Below, piece after piece: positions 24,275-33,282 of a stretch of DNA of 64,000 nucleotides (position 1 is its first letter; each line of letters opens with the position of its first letter). Location of the stretch: assembly GCF_002929355.1 (NCBI RefSeq), contig NZ_PJIR01000001.1:443404-507403 (forward strand), written 5' to 3'. This DNA is from Arthrobacter sp. B0490 (lineage in GTDB: Bacteria > Actinomycetota > Actinomycetes > Actinomycetales > Micrococcaceae). Both the position numbers and the translations under genes were made by a program. The notes beneath the pieces were generated by a model. The model did no database searches, was not told where the DNA came from, and saw nothing but the letters and a program-made list of their open reading frames with translations.

Positions 24275-25918
24275 TTACTTGCCGGTGATGGCGTAGTAGA
24301 GCGGAACACCGTTCCAGCCGAATTCGACGTTGTCGACGTTGTTGCTCCAGCCGCCCTGGGCGACCTGGTACCACAGCGGGATCGCCGGGAGGTCCTCCAG
24401 GAGCTGCTCCTGGGCCTTGTTCATGGCCTCGTTGCCCTCCTCGACCGAGCTGGCGGCGAGTCCGTCGGTCAGCTGCTGGTCGAACTCGGGGTTGCTGTAC
24501 CGCGCGTCGTTGGAGCCGGCGCCCGTGGCGTAGATGGGCCCGAGGAAGTTGTACAGCGACGGGTAGTCGGCCTGCCAGCCGGCACGCAGGGCACCCGTGA
24601 GGGTCTCCTCCGTGGCTTCGGTGCGGGCTTCCTTGAAGGTCGCGTACGGCTTGCCCGAGATCTCGATGCCGAGGTTGTTCTTGATGTTGTTCACCACGGC
24701 CTCGACCCACGTCTTGTGGTCGCCCTTGTCGGCGTTGTAGCCGATGGTCAGGGGCTCGGACTCGTCGTAGGGCTCGATCTTCTCGGCGTCGGCCCAGAGC
24801 TTCTTGGCCTCGTCCGGGTTGTACTCGAGGTTCTCACTGCCCGGCAGGTCCTCGCTGTAGCCGTCGAGGACGGGTGCGGTGAAGTCCTTGGCGGGCGTGC
24901 GCCCGTTGTTGAAGATGACCTCGGTGATCTCGTCACGGTTGATCGCCATCGAGAGCGCCTGGCGGCGGAGCTTCCCGGCCTCGCCCTCCCAGTTCGGGAG
25001 GTAGTACGGGATGGCGATGGTCTGGTTGCCCGCGTACGGCGATTCGATGGAGCGCTCACCGAGGTCGTTCTTGAAGTTCTTGATGTCGCTCGTCGGGATC
25101 GTCTTCAGGACGTCCAGGTTGTCCGAGATCAGGTCCTGGTAGGCCGTGGTGTCGTTCTGGTAGATCTTGAACGTCACGCCTGCGTTCTGCGCGGCCTGGG
25201 GACCCTCGTACTCCTCGTTGGGCACGAGTTCGATCTGCTGGTTGTGCTGCCAGGCACCCTCGGAGGCGAACTTGTAGGGGCCGTTGCCGATCGGGTTCTC
25301 GCCGAATGCGGCGGGATCCTCGAGGGCCGAGGCTGGCAGCGGGAAGAACGCGCTGTAGCCGAGGCGCAGCGGCCAGTCGGACTCCGGCTGCGACAGCTTG
25401 ACGGTGAACGTCTGGTCGTCGACGACGGTGAGGCCGCTGAGGGTCTCCACGGTGGAGCCCTCGGCACTGGCTTCGTCGTAGCCTTCGATGCTCTCGAAGA
25501 AGTAGCTCGAGAGCTGGGCGTTCTTCGCGGCGGCACCGTAGTTCCAGGCGTCCACGAAGGAGCTCGCGGTGACGGGGTCACCGTTGGTGAAGGTCTTGCC
25601 TTCCTTGAGCGTGATCGTGTAGGTCTGGGCGTCCTCGGTCTCGATGGACTCGGCCATCTCGTTCTGGGGCTTGCCCTCGGCGTCGTAGCTGACCAGGCCC
25701 GCGAAGATGAGGTCGAGGATCGCTCCGCCGCCCACCTCGTTGGTGCTGGTGGGGATCAGCGGGTTCTGGGGCTCGGAGCCATCGACGACGATGACCGCGT
25801 CCGTGGTGCCGGTGTCCGTGTCGGTGCTGGACTCAGGGCTTCCGCCACCGCATGCGCTCAGCGACAGTGCAGCGATCGCCGCGACGCTGAGCATTTTGGA
25901 AGTACGCGTGTAACGCAT
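24275..25918 (-). CDS. Oligopeptide-binding lipoprotein (system 1)
   Basis: 547 residues. Family 5 extracytoplasmic binding protein. Signal peptide of about 22 residues ends in LSLSACGGG, with a lipid-modified cysteine. Family features include NPLIPTSTNEVGG, TFTNGDPVTASSFVDAW, and a C-terminal AIPLWYQVAQGG. The Asp/Glu-rich region TDTDTG after the Cys is a flexible tether. A strong AGGAGG is placed four bases before the ATG at 25918, in the same DNA context as the second binding protein (33282), which suggests a shared origin. Ligand is probably a short peptide; a nucleotide or amino-sugar cannot be excluded. Confidence 0.92.
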   Translation of the reverse strand: MRYTRTSKMLSVAAIAALSLSACGGGSPESSTDTDTGTTDAVIVVDGSEPQNPLIPTSTNEVGGGAILDLIFAGLVSYDAEGKPQNEMAESIETEDAQTYTITLKEGKTFTNGDPVTASSFVDAWNYGAAAKNAQLSSYFFESIEGYDEASAEGSTVETLSGLTVVDDQTFTVKLSQPESDWPLRLGYSAFFPLPASALEDPAAFGENPIGNGPYKFASEGAWQHNQQIELVPNEEYEGPQAAQNAGVTFKIYQNDTTAYQDLISDNLDVLKTIPTSDIKNFKNDLGERSIESPYAGNQTIAIPYYLPNWEGEAGKLRRQALSMAINRDEITEVIFNNGRTPAKDFTAPVLDGYSEDLPGSENLEYNPDEAKKLWADAEKIEPYDESEPLTIGYNADKGDHKTWVEAVVNNIKNNLGIEISGKPYATFKEARTEATEETLTGALRAGWQADYPSLYNFLGPIYATGAGSNDARYSNPEFDQQLTDGLAASSVEEGNEAMNKAQEQLLEDLPAIPLWYQVAQGGWSNNVDNVEFGWNGVPLYYAITGK

Positions 25919-26244
25919 TCCGCCTCCTAGTTATTTGGGTCTTTCCGGCGCTGATGATGCCGGATTCGTGGCCCTGCAGACAGCGAGAGCCAACTCACAC
26001 CGGAAGATCATATGCCCGTTCCGTTGCTTCCCAGAACATCCTGTATACAAGCGCTCCCAGCGGACACTCAGGCGCCGGAGGTCGTCCCCCTGTTTCCGCA
26101 GGTGAGCGCACTCTGCATGCTCAGATCACGCTTTGATAACGAAGGCGGAGGGAGACACCCGAGCACTGTACAGGCGCACCGGCCGGGCCGGAGCGCGGCC
26201 GGTCCGACGGCGGCAGGGCGCGGTGCCCCGGGCCCGGGGTGCCC
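25919..26244. other. Intergenic region upstream of binding protein (system 1)
   Basis: 326 bp between the start of the system 1 binding protein and the end of the system 2 ATPase gene (both minus strand). It must contain the system 1 promoter. A weak TATGAT is readable on the minus strand at 26007-26012, without a convincing -35 box. An imperfect hairpin (arms 26178-26185 and 26196-26203) may end system 2 transcription. No coding region was seen. Confidence 0.5.
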
Positions 26245-28098
26245 TCAGTCGGTGGAGGCGAGCAGCTTGGCCCGCAGCTCGCGGCGCTCCCGCTGCAGCG
26301 CCGGGTCCGGCAGCGGCACCGCCGCGAGCAGGCGCTGCGTGTACGGATCCCGTGGGCTGCGCAGGATCTGGTCGCGCGGTCCCTGCTCGACGATCCGCCC
26401 GCGCTTCATCACGCAGATGTAGTCCGCCAGCACGTCCACCACGGCGAGGTCGTGCGTGACGAACAGGCAGGCGAAGCCGAGATCGCGCTGCAGGTTCTGG
26501 AAGAGGTCCAGGACCTTCGCCTGCACCGACACGTCCAGCGCCGACGTCGGCTCGTCCGCCACCAGGAGCTTCGGCTTGAGGGACAGGGCGCGCGCGATGC
26601 CGACCCGCTGCTTCTGCCCGCCCGAGAGCTCGTGCGGGTACCGGTTGCGGTAGGAACGCGGGAGCTCGACCTGGTCGAGGAGCGTCTCGATGCGCCTCTG
26701 CAAACCGTTCCCCCTGGCCTCTCCCGCGAGGAACATCGGCTCGCCGATGCTCTCACCGATCGGGAGGCGGGGGTTGAGCGAGGAGGACGGGTCCTGGAAC
26801 ACCATGCCGACGTGGCGGCGCACCTCCACGAGTTCCCGCGAGCTGGGCCGCAATCCCGAGATGTCGGTGCCGACGACGCGGAGCGAGCCCTGCGCCACCG
26901 GCAGCAGCCCGACGGCGGCCCGCCCGATCGTGGTCTTCCCCGATCCCGACTCCCCCACGAGCCCGATGACCTGGCCCGGGTAGACGGTCAGGTCTGCTCC
27001 CTCGACGGCCCGGAACGCCGGGACGCGCCCCTGCCGGGGATACTCGATCGCCACGTCGATGAGCTCGAGGACGGGATCGTCCGCCCTGGCCGTCGCCCCC
27101 GTGTCGCCCTGGAGCTGCGCGAGGACGTCGCGTTCACGGCGCTCCAGGTCGTCGCGGTCCACGGTCTGCAGCTCGGTGTGGGTCGCAGCGGCGAGCGCCG
27201 CCGTGATGTCGACGTCGTCGTGCCCGTCCCCCTGCCCGAGGTGCGGCACGGCCGCCAGGAGCGCCCTGGTGTACTCGTGCTGCGGGTGGTTGAAGATCTG
27301 GTCCGCGGTGCCTGTCTCGACGATCCGGCCCTTCCGCATGACGGCGATGCGGTCCGCCAGGTCGGCCACCACGCCCATGTCGTGGGTGATCAGGACGATC
27401 GCGCTGTTCAGCTGGTTCCGCAGGTTCCGCATCAGGTCGAGGATCTCGGCCTGCACGGTGACGTCGAGCGCCGTCGTCGGCTCATCGGCGATCAGGAGCT
27501 TCGGATCACAGGACAGCGACTGCGCGATCATGGCGCGCTGCCGCTGGCCACCCGACAACTGGTGCGGGTAGGACCGGAAGGCCTTGTCCGGATCCGGCAG
27601 TTCGACCATCCGGAGCAGGTGCAGGGCGCGCTGCCGGGCCTCGTCCGGGGAGATCTCGTTGTGCAGGCGCAGCGTCTCGACGATCTGGAACCCCACGGTG
27701 TAGACGGGGTTGAGCGCGGTCATGGGCTCCTGGAAGATGACCGCGACGTCGTTGCCGCGGACCTCCCGCAGCCTCGCCGGGGACATCGACAGGACGGACT
27801 GCCCGTTGAGCAGCACCTCGCCCGTCACCCGACTGTTCGAGGGCAGCAGCCCCAGCAGCGCCATGGAGCTCGCACTCTTGCCCGAGCCGGATTCGCCGAC
27901 GATCGCCAGCACCTCGCCGGCACGGACCTCGTAGCTCAGGTCGATGGCCGCCGGGACCCACCGCTTGTCCACCCCGAAGTCCACGCACAGATCCCGGACC
28001 TCCAGCACGGGCCCCCGGTGCCCGGCATCCTGCGGGTCCCCGTCGCCATGATCGCCGTGATCGCTGCCTCCCGTGCCGCCGATGACCTGGGTACTCAT
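26245..28098 (-). CDS. Oligopeptide ABC transporter, fused double ATP-binding protein (system 2)
   Basis: 617 residues with two ABC domains. Domain 1 (about 35-290): GESGSGKSA (Ser in place of the usual Thr/Ser-Thr), LSGGQRQRAMIAQ and ADEPTTALDV. Domain 2 (about 345-600): GESGSGKTT, LSGGQKQRVGIARA and [10 protein letters not shown]. The N-terminal 28 residues are His/Asp/Gly-rich (GDHGDG-like) and low complexity. It is the second complete importer in the window, also with fused ATPases. The gene is 718 bp from the next permease gene because a plus-strand PH-domain-like gene lies between, so co-transcription with the permeases is possible but would have to run through that gene antisense. Confidence 0.92.
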   Translation of the reverse strand: MSTQVIGGTGGSDHGDHGDGDPQDAGHRGPVLEVRDLCVDFGVDKRWVPAAIDLSYEVRAGEVLAIVGESGSGKSASSMALLGLLPSNSRVTGEVLLNGQSVLSMSPARLREVRGNDVAVIFQEPMTALNPVYTVGFQIVETLRLHNEISPDEARQRALHLLRMVELPDPDKAFRSYPHQLSGGQRQRAMIAQSLSCDPKLLIADEPTTALDVTVQAEILDLMRNLRNQLNSAIVLITHDMGVVADLADRIAVMRKGRIVETGTADQIFNHPQHEYTRALLAAVPHLGQGDGHDDVDITAALAAATHTELQTVDRDDLERRERDVLAQLQGDTGATARADDPVLELIDVAIEYPRQGRVPAFRAVEGADLTVYPGQVIGLVGESGSGKTTIGRAAVGLLPVAQGSLRVVGTDISGLRPSSRELVEVRRHVGMVFQDPSSSLNPRLPIGESIGEPMFLAGEARGNGLQRRIETLLDQVELPRSYRNRYPHELSGGQKQRVGIARALSLKPKLLVADEPTSALDVSVQAKVLDLFQNLQRDLGFACLFVTHDLAVVDVLADYICVMKRGRIVEQGPRDQILRSPRDPYTQRLLAAVPLPDPALQRERRELRAKLLASTD

Positions 28099-28187
28099 GA
28101 GGGGTCCTCCTTCGTGGCCGACGCGGCGCGGCTGCGCCGGCGCTCCTGTCGGGATGCGGGCGGGTGCGGTGCTGGGATCATGGACGC

Positions 28188-28808
28188 ATGGAGAGTTCGA
28201 AGGTGGCCGGCGTCAGCGTCTTCAGGCCGCGTACCGGCGGCTGGTTCACGGGAGCCGCGGCCCTCGTCGCCGCCGGCGGACTGGTGTCCGTCGTCGCGAC
28301 CGACGGCGTCGCCGGGCTGCTGCGGGCCTGGCCCCTCGTCGGCGTCGCCTACGGGGGCTGGTGGCTGTTCTGGTACCCGGCCGTCGTGGTCGCCGAGGAC
28401 GCCGTCACCGTGCGCAACCCGCTGGCGACCATCAGCGTGCCCTGGTCCGCCCTGATCGACGTCGACACGAAATACGCCCTGAAGCTCGTCACGCCGTCCG
28501 GGGCCTTCACGGCCTGGGCCGCCCCCGCTCCCGGCGTGTGGGGGACGCATGCGGGGAAACCCGAGCACGTGACGAACCTGCCCTCCACGAGCTACGGCCC
28601 CGGCGGATCCATCCGTCCGGGAGACCTGAAGAACACCGACTCGGGGTACGCCGCCTACCTCGTGAGGTCGCGTTGGCAGGATCTCGTCGAGTCCGGCGCG
28701 GTGGACGTCGACTCCCCTGCCCGCGCCCATCGGTCCTGGAACGTGGCGTCGATCGCGGGCGCCGTCGTCCTGGTCGCGGGTGCCGTCGCCGCGGGGGCCG
28801 GCTCCTAG
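28188..28808 (+). CDS. Membrane protein with PH-like domain, between two oligopeptide operons
   Basis: 206 residues from the ATG at 28188. Two N-terminal hydrophobic segments (WFTGAAALVAAGGLVSVVA and AWPLVGVAYGGWWLFWYPAVVV) are followed by a PH-like beta domain (VAEDAVTVRNPLATISVPWSALIDVDT in parts EDAVTVRNPLATI, VPWSALIDVD), then a C-terminal hydrophobic segment. This architecture matches small actinobacterial PH-domain proteins (of the CFP-6/DUF2244-like type); function unknown. It is on the plus strand inside a minus-strand transport cluster, so it is transcribed separately. Confidence 0.65.
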   Translation: MESSKVAGVSVFRPRTGGWFTGAAALVAAGGLVSVVATDGVAGLLRAWPLVGVAYGGWWLFWYPAVVVAEDAVTVRNPLATISVPWSALIDVDTKYALKLVTPSGAFTAWAAPAPGVWGTHAGKPEHVTNLPSTSYGPGGSIRPGDLKNTDSGYAAYLVRSRWQDLVESGAVDVDSPARAHRSWNVASIAGAVVLVAGAVAAGAGS

Positions 28809-28816
28809 GTCCGGCC

Positions 28817-29839
28817 TCACGCTGCCGCGGGCTTCTCTGCGTCCTTCGCCCGGCCGGCGTTGAACTTCTTCTGCCGCGGGTCGAAGGCGTCGCGCAGGCC
28901 GTCGCCGATGAAGTTGATGCACAGGCAGATGAGGACGATGAACAGTCCGGGGAACCAGAACAGCCACGGGCGCGTCTGGAAGGCCTCCTGGTTCTGGCTG
29001 ATGATCAGGCCCAGGGACACGTCGGGGGCCTTCACGCCGAAGCCGATGTAGCTCAGCGCGGTCTCGAGCAGGATGCCGGCGGACATCAGCAGCGTGGTGT
29101 TGACGATGATCACGCCCACGGCGTTGGGGAGGATGTGCTTGAAGATGATGCGGGCGTTGGAGGCGCCGGCGATCTTCGCCGCGTCCACGAACTCGCGCTC
29201 GCGCAGCGTGAGGAACTCACCCCGCACCAGCCGTGCGAGCCCGGTCCACGCGATCAGGCCCAGGAAGATGCCGAGCAGCCACACCTGCGCCCCGCTGCCC
29301 ACGAGACGGTTGACGGACTCCCCCAGGGTCGCCGCGATGAGGACGAGCGGGATGATGATGATGATGTCCGTGAAGCGCATCAGCACGGCCTCGGTCCAGC
29401 CGCGGAAGTATCCGGCGCTCGCTCCGACCATGACGCCCACGACACAGGCGAGGGCCCCGATCAGGAACATGATGATGATCGAGTTCTGCGCCCCGCGCAT
29501 CGTCATGGCGAAGTAGTCGCGGCCGATGGAGTCCTGGCCGAACGGGTGCTCGCCCCAGCTGGACGGGCCGGTGACCGTCGGGGCGCCGCCGTCCAGGAGC
29601 GGCACGAACTCGGTGTGGTTGTACTTCCACCAGCCGGGGATGCCCGCGAAACCCACGGAGGTGAACGCCAGGACGAAGATGACGGCGAAGACGATCAGGC
29701 TGATGATGGCCGCGGTGTTGTCGAAGAACTTCCTGCGGACGATCTGGCCCTGGGACATCCCCTGGGCCTCCGGCGGGGGCGGCACGGGTCCGGGAACGGT
29801 TCCCGCGCCGGGCAGGTCGGCGGGGGTCCGAGTGCTCAT
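28817..29839 (-). CDS. Oligopeptide ABC permease DppC-like (system 2)
   Basis: 340 residues. Hydrophilic N-terminus, then six membrane segments starting at about residue 40. Family features: GQDSIGRDYFA in the first extracytoplasmic loop, and the EAA loop DAAKIAGASNARIIFKHILPNAVG (parts AAKIAGASNA, KHILPNAVG). The start overlaps the next permease by four bases (29836/29839). Together with the large DppB it forms the channel of system 2. The gene is followed on the minus strand by a gap holding the plus-strand PH gene and then the ATPase gene. Confidence 0.92.
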   Translation of the reverse strand: MSTRTPADLPGAGTVPGPVPPPPEAQGMSQGQIVRRKFFDNTAAIISLIVFAVIFVLAFTSVGFAGIPGWWKYNHTEFVPLLDGGAPTVTGPSSWGEHPFGQDSIGRDYFAMTMRGAQNSIIIMFLIGALACVVGVMVGASAGYFRGWTEAVLMRFTDIIIIIPLVLIAATLGESVNRLVGSGAQVWLLGIFLGLIAWTGLARLVRGEFLTLREREFVDAAKIAGASNARIIFKHILPNAVGVIIVNTTLLMSAGILLETALSYIGFGVKAPDVSLGLIISQNQEAFQTRPWLFWFPGLFIVLICLCINFIGDGLRDAFDPRQKKFNAGRAKDAEKPAAA

Positions 29840-31377
29840 GCTTTCACCCTTACGCGAGGATCGAGGAACGAGTACGCGATGTCGGCCACCAGGTTGAAGA
29901 CCAGCGCGAGGATGCCGGCCACCAGGAAGAAGCCCATGATCGGGTCGGGGTCGGTGCGTTGCAGTGCCTGGACGAACAGCTGTCCCATCCCGGAGAAGGC
30001 GAAGACCTGCTCCGTGATGATGGCCCCGCCGATGAGCGCGCCGATGTCGAAGGCCACGAGGGTGGCGAGCGGGATCAGGGCGTTGCGGAAGGCGTGCCGC
30101 ATGACCACGGTGCGCTCGCTGAGCCCCTTCGCGCGGGCCGTCCGGATGAAGTCCATGTTCATGATCTCCAGCATCGACGCGCGGGAATAGCGGCTGTAGC
30201 TGGCGAGCGAGGCGAGCAGCAGGGCGATCGTCGGCAGCAGCAGGTGCGTGAACGTGTCGAGGCCGGTGATCCAGAAGGTCCCCTCGAGCCCCGGCGTCTC
30301 CGCGCCCACCGTGGCGATCGGACGGCCGCGGACCCGCGGATTGCCGACGTAGGCGGGCCAGGTGACCATGAAGCGGTCCACCACGATGAGGAGGCCCATG
30401 AGCAGGCCGGTCAGCGCGGCGGCCCGCATGCTCTGGCCGCGGTCGTAGCCGCCGAGCGCGTAGCCGACGCCGATGCCCACGAGGACGGTGAGGACCGCGA
30501 ACGCGAGGATCATCCAGACGGTCGCAGCGTTCAGGATCGGGTTCACGACGTAGTAGGCGACGAGGCCGAGGGCGACCATGACGAGCGACGCGTAGAGGGC
30601 CCTGCGGTTCCGGAGGCCCGCCGTGAGGAGGACGATGCCGAACGCGATGCCCACCCCCGTGACGAGGATGACGATCGGTCCGAGCCCGGGATCGGAGAAC
30701 CAGTCGGCGAGCTCGAGGACGGTGAGGAGTACCGCGGCGGCGGCTGCCCCGAGGACGAAGGCGACGGCCTTCCGTTTCCAGGAGGCGCCGGCGAACAGTG
30801 CCCAGATGAGTCCGCTCGCGATGGCGACGACGACGATGGTCGACCCCGGGATCTGTGGGTCGGCGAGGAAGTTGTTGAAGCCGATGGCACCGAATTCCTT
30901 GAGCAGGACGGCGAGCCAGAAGATCGGGAGCGAGAAGAACAGGAACGACATGAAGGTCACGCCGTAGTCCAGGCCGCTGTACTGGCGGAGGGCGGTGATG
31001 ATGCCGAGCGAGATGCCGATGATGATGGCGAGCACGGTGGCGGTGGTGACGAGCGTGATCGTGTTGCCCATGGCGCGGAGGAGGGAGGTCGTGACCGCCT
31101 CACCCTGGATGCTCGAGCCGAGGTCGCAGGTCGCGGCGAACGGTACGAGGCACTTGGCCGCCCCCGCGAGCCAGCCGAAGTAGCGCAGCGGCGCGGGCGT
31201 GTTGAGGTCGAGCAGCTCGGTGCGGGCCTGGATCAGCTGCTCCCGGTTCGGCGCGTTGCTGGCCCTGAGGTCCTCGAGCGGATCGCCCGAGAGGGCGGTG
31301 AGCTGGTACACCACGAAGGACGCGCCGAACAGGATGAGCACGGCCGTCACCAGACGGCGGACGATGTAGGTCACCAT
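29836..31377 (-). CDS. Oligopeptide ABC permease DppB-like, unusually long with extra membrane segments
   Basis: 513 residues, about 190 more than normal DppB proteins. The first 150 and the last 170 residues are standard: VTYIVRRLVTAVLILFGASFVVY at the start, RTARAKGLSERTVVMRHAFRNALI in the EAA loop (parts ARAKGLSER, RHAFRNALI), and FDIGALIGGAIITEQVF. In between is an insertion of about 190 residues with five to six additional hydrophobic segments (for example AIASGLIWALFAGASW, AVAFVLGAAAAAVLLTVL, ILVTGVGIAFGIVLLTAGL, and VWMILAFAVLTVLVGIGVGYALGG). The frame is open throughout, so it is not a frameshift. The insert could be a fused accessory membrane domain. It follows the binding-protein gene with a hairpin between. 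Confidence 0.88.
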   Translation of the reverse strand: MVTYIVRRLVTAVLILFGASFVVYQLTALSGDPLEDLRASNAPNREQLIQARTELLDLNTPAPLRYFGWLAGAAKCLVPFAATCDLGSSIQGEAVTTSLLRAMGNTITLVTTATVLAIIIGISLGIITALRQYSGLDYGVTFMSFLFFSLPIFWLAVLLKEFGAIGFNNFLADPQIPGSTIVVVAIASGLIWALFAGASWKRKAVAFVLGAAAAAVLLTVLELADWFSDPGLGPIVILVTGVGIAFGIVLLTAGLRNRRALYASLVMVALGLVAYYVVNPILNAATVWMILAFAVLTVLVGIGVGYALGGYDRGQSMRAAALTGLLMGLLIVVDRFMVTWPAYVGNPRVRGRPIATVGAETPGLEGTFWITGLDTFTHLLLPTIALLLASLASYSRYSRASMLEIMNMDFIRTARAKGLSERTVVMRHAFRNALIPLATLVAFDIGALIGGAIITEQVFAFSGMGQLFVQALQRTDPDPIMGFFLVAGILALVFNLVADIAYSFLDPRVRVKA

Positions 31378-31409
31378 GGGTCTTCCAGCCTCGAGGTCGG
31401 GTCCGCGCG

Positions 31410-31446
31410 GGGGAAGGCGCCGGGACTCGTCCCCGACGCCTTCCCC
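31410..31446 (-). terminator. Hairpin between binding-protein gene and permease genes (system 2)
   Basis: Outer arms ggggaaggcg (31410-31419) and complement (31437-31446), with an inner stem gggac/gtccc (31422-31426, 31429-31433). It sits between the binding-protein stop (31486) and the permease start (31377) on the minus strand, the same place as the hairpin in system 1. A partial terminator or mRNA stabiliser is likely. Confidence 0.65.
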
Positions 31447-31485
31447 TCAGGGGCATGCTTGATCCGGTGCGGTATGCGGCGGGAC

Positions 31486-33282
31486 CTACTGCGCGATCTG
31501 CCAGTCCCAGAAGTTCCACCAGACACCGGTCAGGTTCGGCATGTACTCGACGCCGCTGACGTTGTCGCTGTGCGCGTTCATGCCCGGCACCTGGTACAGG
31601 GGCAGTCCGTACTTGGAGTCCCAGATCAGCTTGTCGATCTGGACCTGCAGATCGTTCTGTGCGTCCGGGTCGGTCTCGACGACGAGCTCCTCCATGAGCT
31701 CGTCGGCCTCTGAGCTCGAGAACCCGTTGAAGTTGGACCCGTTGCCGCTCTTGAAGATCTGCGGCACGTTGGACACGCCGACACCCGAACTGATCCAGCC
31801 GAAGACGGCTGCATCATAGGTTCCGTTGCCGAGGGCCGCACTCCAGTCGGAGGCGCCGAGGCCGCCGTCGACGACCTTGAACCCGGCCTGCGAGGCGGAC
31901 TCGGCGATCAGGGTGTAGGAGTTGAGGCGGTTCGGGTTGTCCCGGTTGTACATGATCCGGACCTCGGGGGTCGCTCCGTCGAGCAGCTCCTTGGCGCCTT
32001 CGATGTCGACCTCGGCGTAGGCCTCAGAGCCGTTGTTGGCGGCGGACTCCTCGTAGGGCTCCTGGTCCTGCAGGAAGAGCTGCGAGTCGACCGGCTCGGC
32101 GTCCGGATTGAGTTTCTTGATGATGGAGTCCACCAGCTGCTGGCGCGGCACCGTCTTCATGAAGGCCTCGCGGACGCTCTCCTCGGCGAACACGCCACTG
32201 AAGTTGAGGTCGAGGTGGTCGTAGGACAACTCGTTCCCGCGCACGACGGTAACGCCCTCGAGTGCTTCGAGCTGCTCGGCCGTGTCCGCCGAGGCCTGTG
32301 GCGCGATGATGTCGACTTCGCCGTTCTGCAGGGCCTGCACCTGGGCGGGAGCCTCGCCGATGTAGCGGACGGTGATCTCGTCCACCTTGGGCATCGGACC
32401 CCAGTCGTAGTCCGGGTTGCGCGTCAGCGTCATGGACTGGTCCGGGGTGACGGCCGAGGCGATGAACGGACCGTTGGACAGGAAGAGCGTGGGATCGTCC
32501 GGGAGGGACTTGGTGTCGAAGCCGGTGTTCCAGAAGTCCGCGACCGCTTTCAGCTCGGGACGCTCGACGGGATTCTCGGGGTCGCCCGCCGGTTCGGTCC
32601 GGATAAGCTCGATGAGCGCGTCCTCGTCCGTGAGGCCGCCCTTATCGGCGAGGACGTGGGCCGGCGTGTCGAGCCCTCCTTCGTTCATGAGGCCGAACGC
32701 GACCTGGTAATCGGCGAAGGGCACCGAGTAGTTCAGGGTGATCGAGCGCCCGTCGTCGCCGATCTCCGGGAGTTCGGTCAGCGCGAGGCCGGTGGTGTCA
32801 CCCGCGTAGTCGAAGTAGGTGGTGCCGGAGGTGACCTCGCCGGCGTCGTCGGTCACGGCGTCGTTGAAGTAGCCGGACTCGATCGCCCACTGCAGCAGCA
32901 GGTCGCCACCGTCCACCGGTTCGCCGTCGGACCAGTTGACGCCCTCGTTGACCGTGTACCTGACGCTCAGCGGGTCCTCGGAGAGGACCTCCATCGAGCC
33001 GAAGTCCTCGTTCTCGACGACCTCGAGGTCGTTGTCGATGTAGTTGAAGCCGGAGTGGGTCGAGTACGCGATCACGCCGTTGATGTCCACGTTGCCCTCG
33101 GAGCTGCTCGCATTGAACGAGCTGAAGGCATTCACCTCGGCGATACGGATGTTCCCGCCCGTCCCCTCGCCCTCGGCCGTCTCCTCGGGCGTCTCGGTTC
33201 CCGTGTTCGCAGCGCAGGCGCTCAGCGCGAGCAGTGCCACTGCAGCCACCCCCATGGCCCTGGAAGTACGTCTCGAACGCAT
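31486..33282 (-). CDS. Oligopeptide-binding lipoprotein (system 2)
   Basis: 598 residues. Extracytoplasmic family 5 binding protein. Signal peptide MRSRRTSRAMGVAAVALLALSAC ends in a lipoprotein cysteine at about residue 22, followed by a Glu/Thr/Gly-rich tether (TGTETPEETAEGEG). Family features include FSSFNASSSEGN, GVNWSDGEPVDGGDLLLQW and DFWNTGFDTKSLPDDPTLF. AGGAGG stands four bases before the ATG, as in system 1. Ligand is unknown; the protein is somewhat diverged from typical DppA and may bind a non-peptide solute. Confidence 0.9.
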   Translation of the reverse strand: MRSRRTSRAMGVAAVALLALSACAANTGTETPEETAEGEGTGGNIRIAEVNAFSSFNASSSEGNVDINGVIAYSTHSGFNYIDNDLEVVENEDFGSMEVLSEDPLSVRYTVNEGVNWSDGEPVDGGDLLLQWAIESGYFNDAVTDDAGEVTSGTTYFDYAGDTTGLALTELPEIGDDGRSITLNYSVPFADYQVAFGLMNEGGLDTPAHVLADKGGLTDEDALIELIRTEPAGDPENPVERPELKAVADFWNTGFDTKSLPDDPTLFLSNGPFIASAVTPDQSMTLTRNPDYDWGPMPKVDEITVRYIGEAPAQVQALQNGEVDIIAPQASADTAEQLEALEGVTVVRGNELSYDHLDLNFSGVFAEESVREAFMKTVPRQQLVDSIIKKLNPDAEPVDSQLFLQDQEPYEESAANNGSEAYAEVDIEGAKELLDGATPEVRIMYNRDNPNRLNSYTLIAESASQAGFKVVDGGLGASDWSAALGNGTYDAAVFGWISSGVGVSNVPQIFKSGNGSNFNGFSSSEADELMEELVVETDPDAQNDLQVQIDKLIWDSKYGLPLYQVPGMNAHSDNVSGVEYMPNLTGVWWNFWDWQIAQ

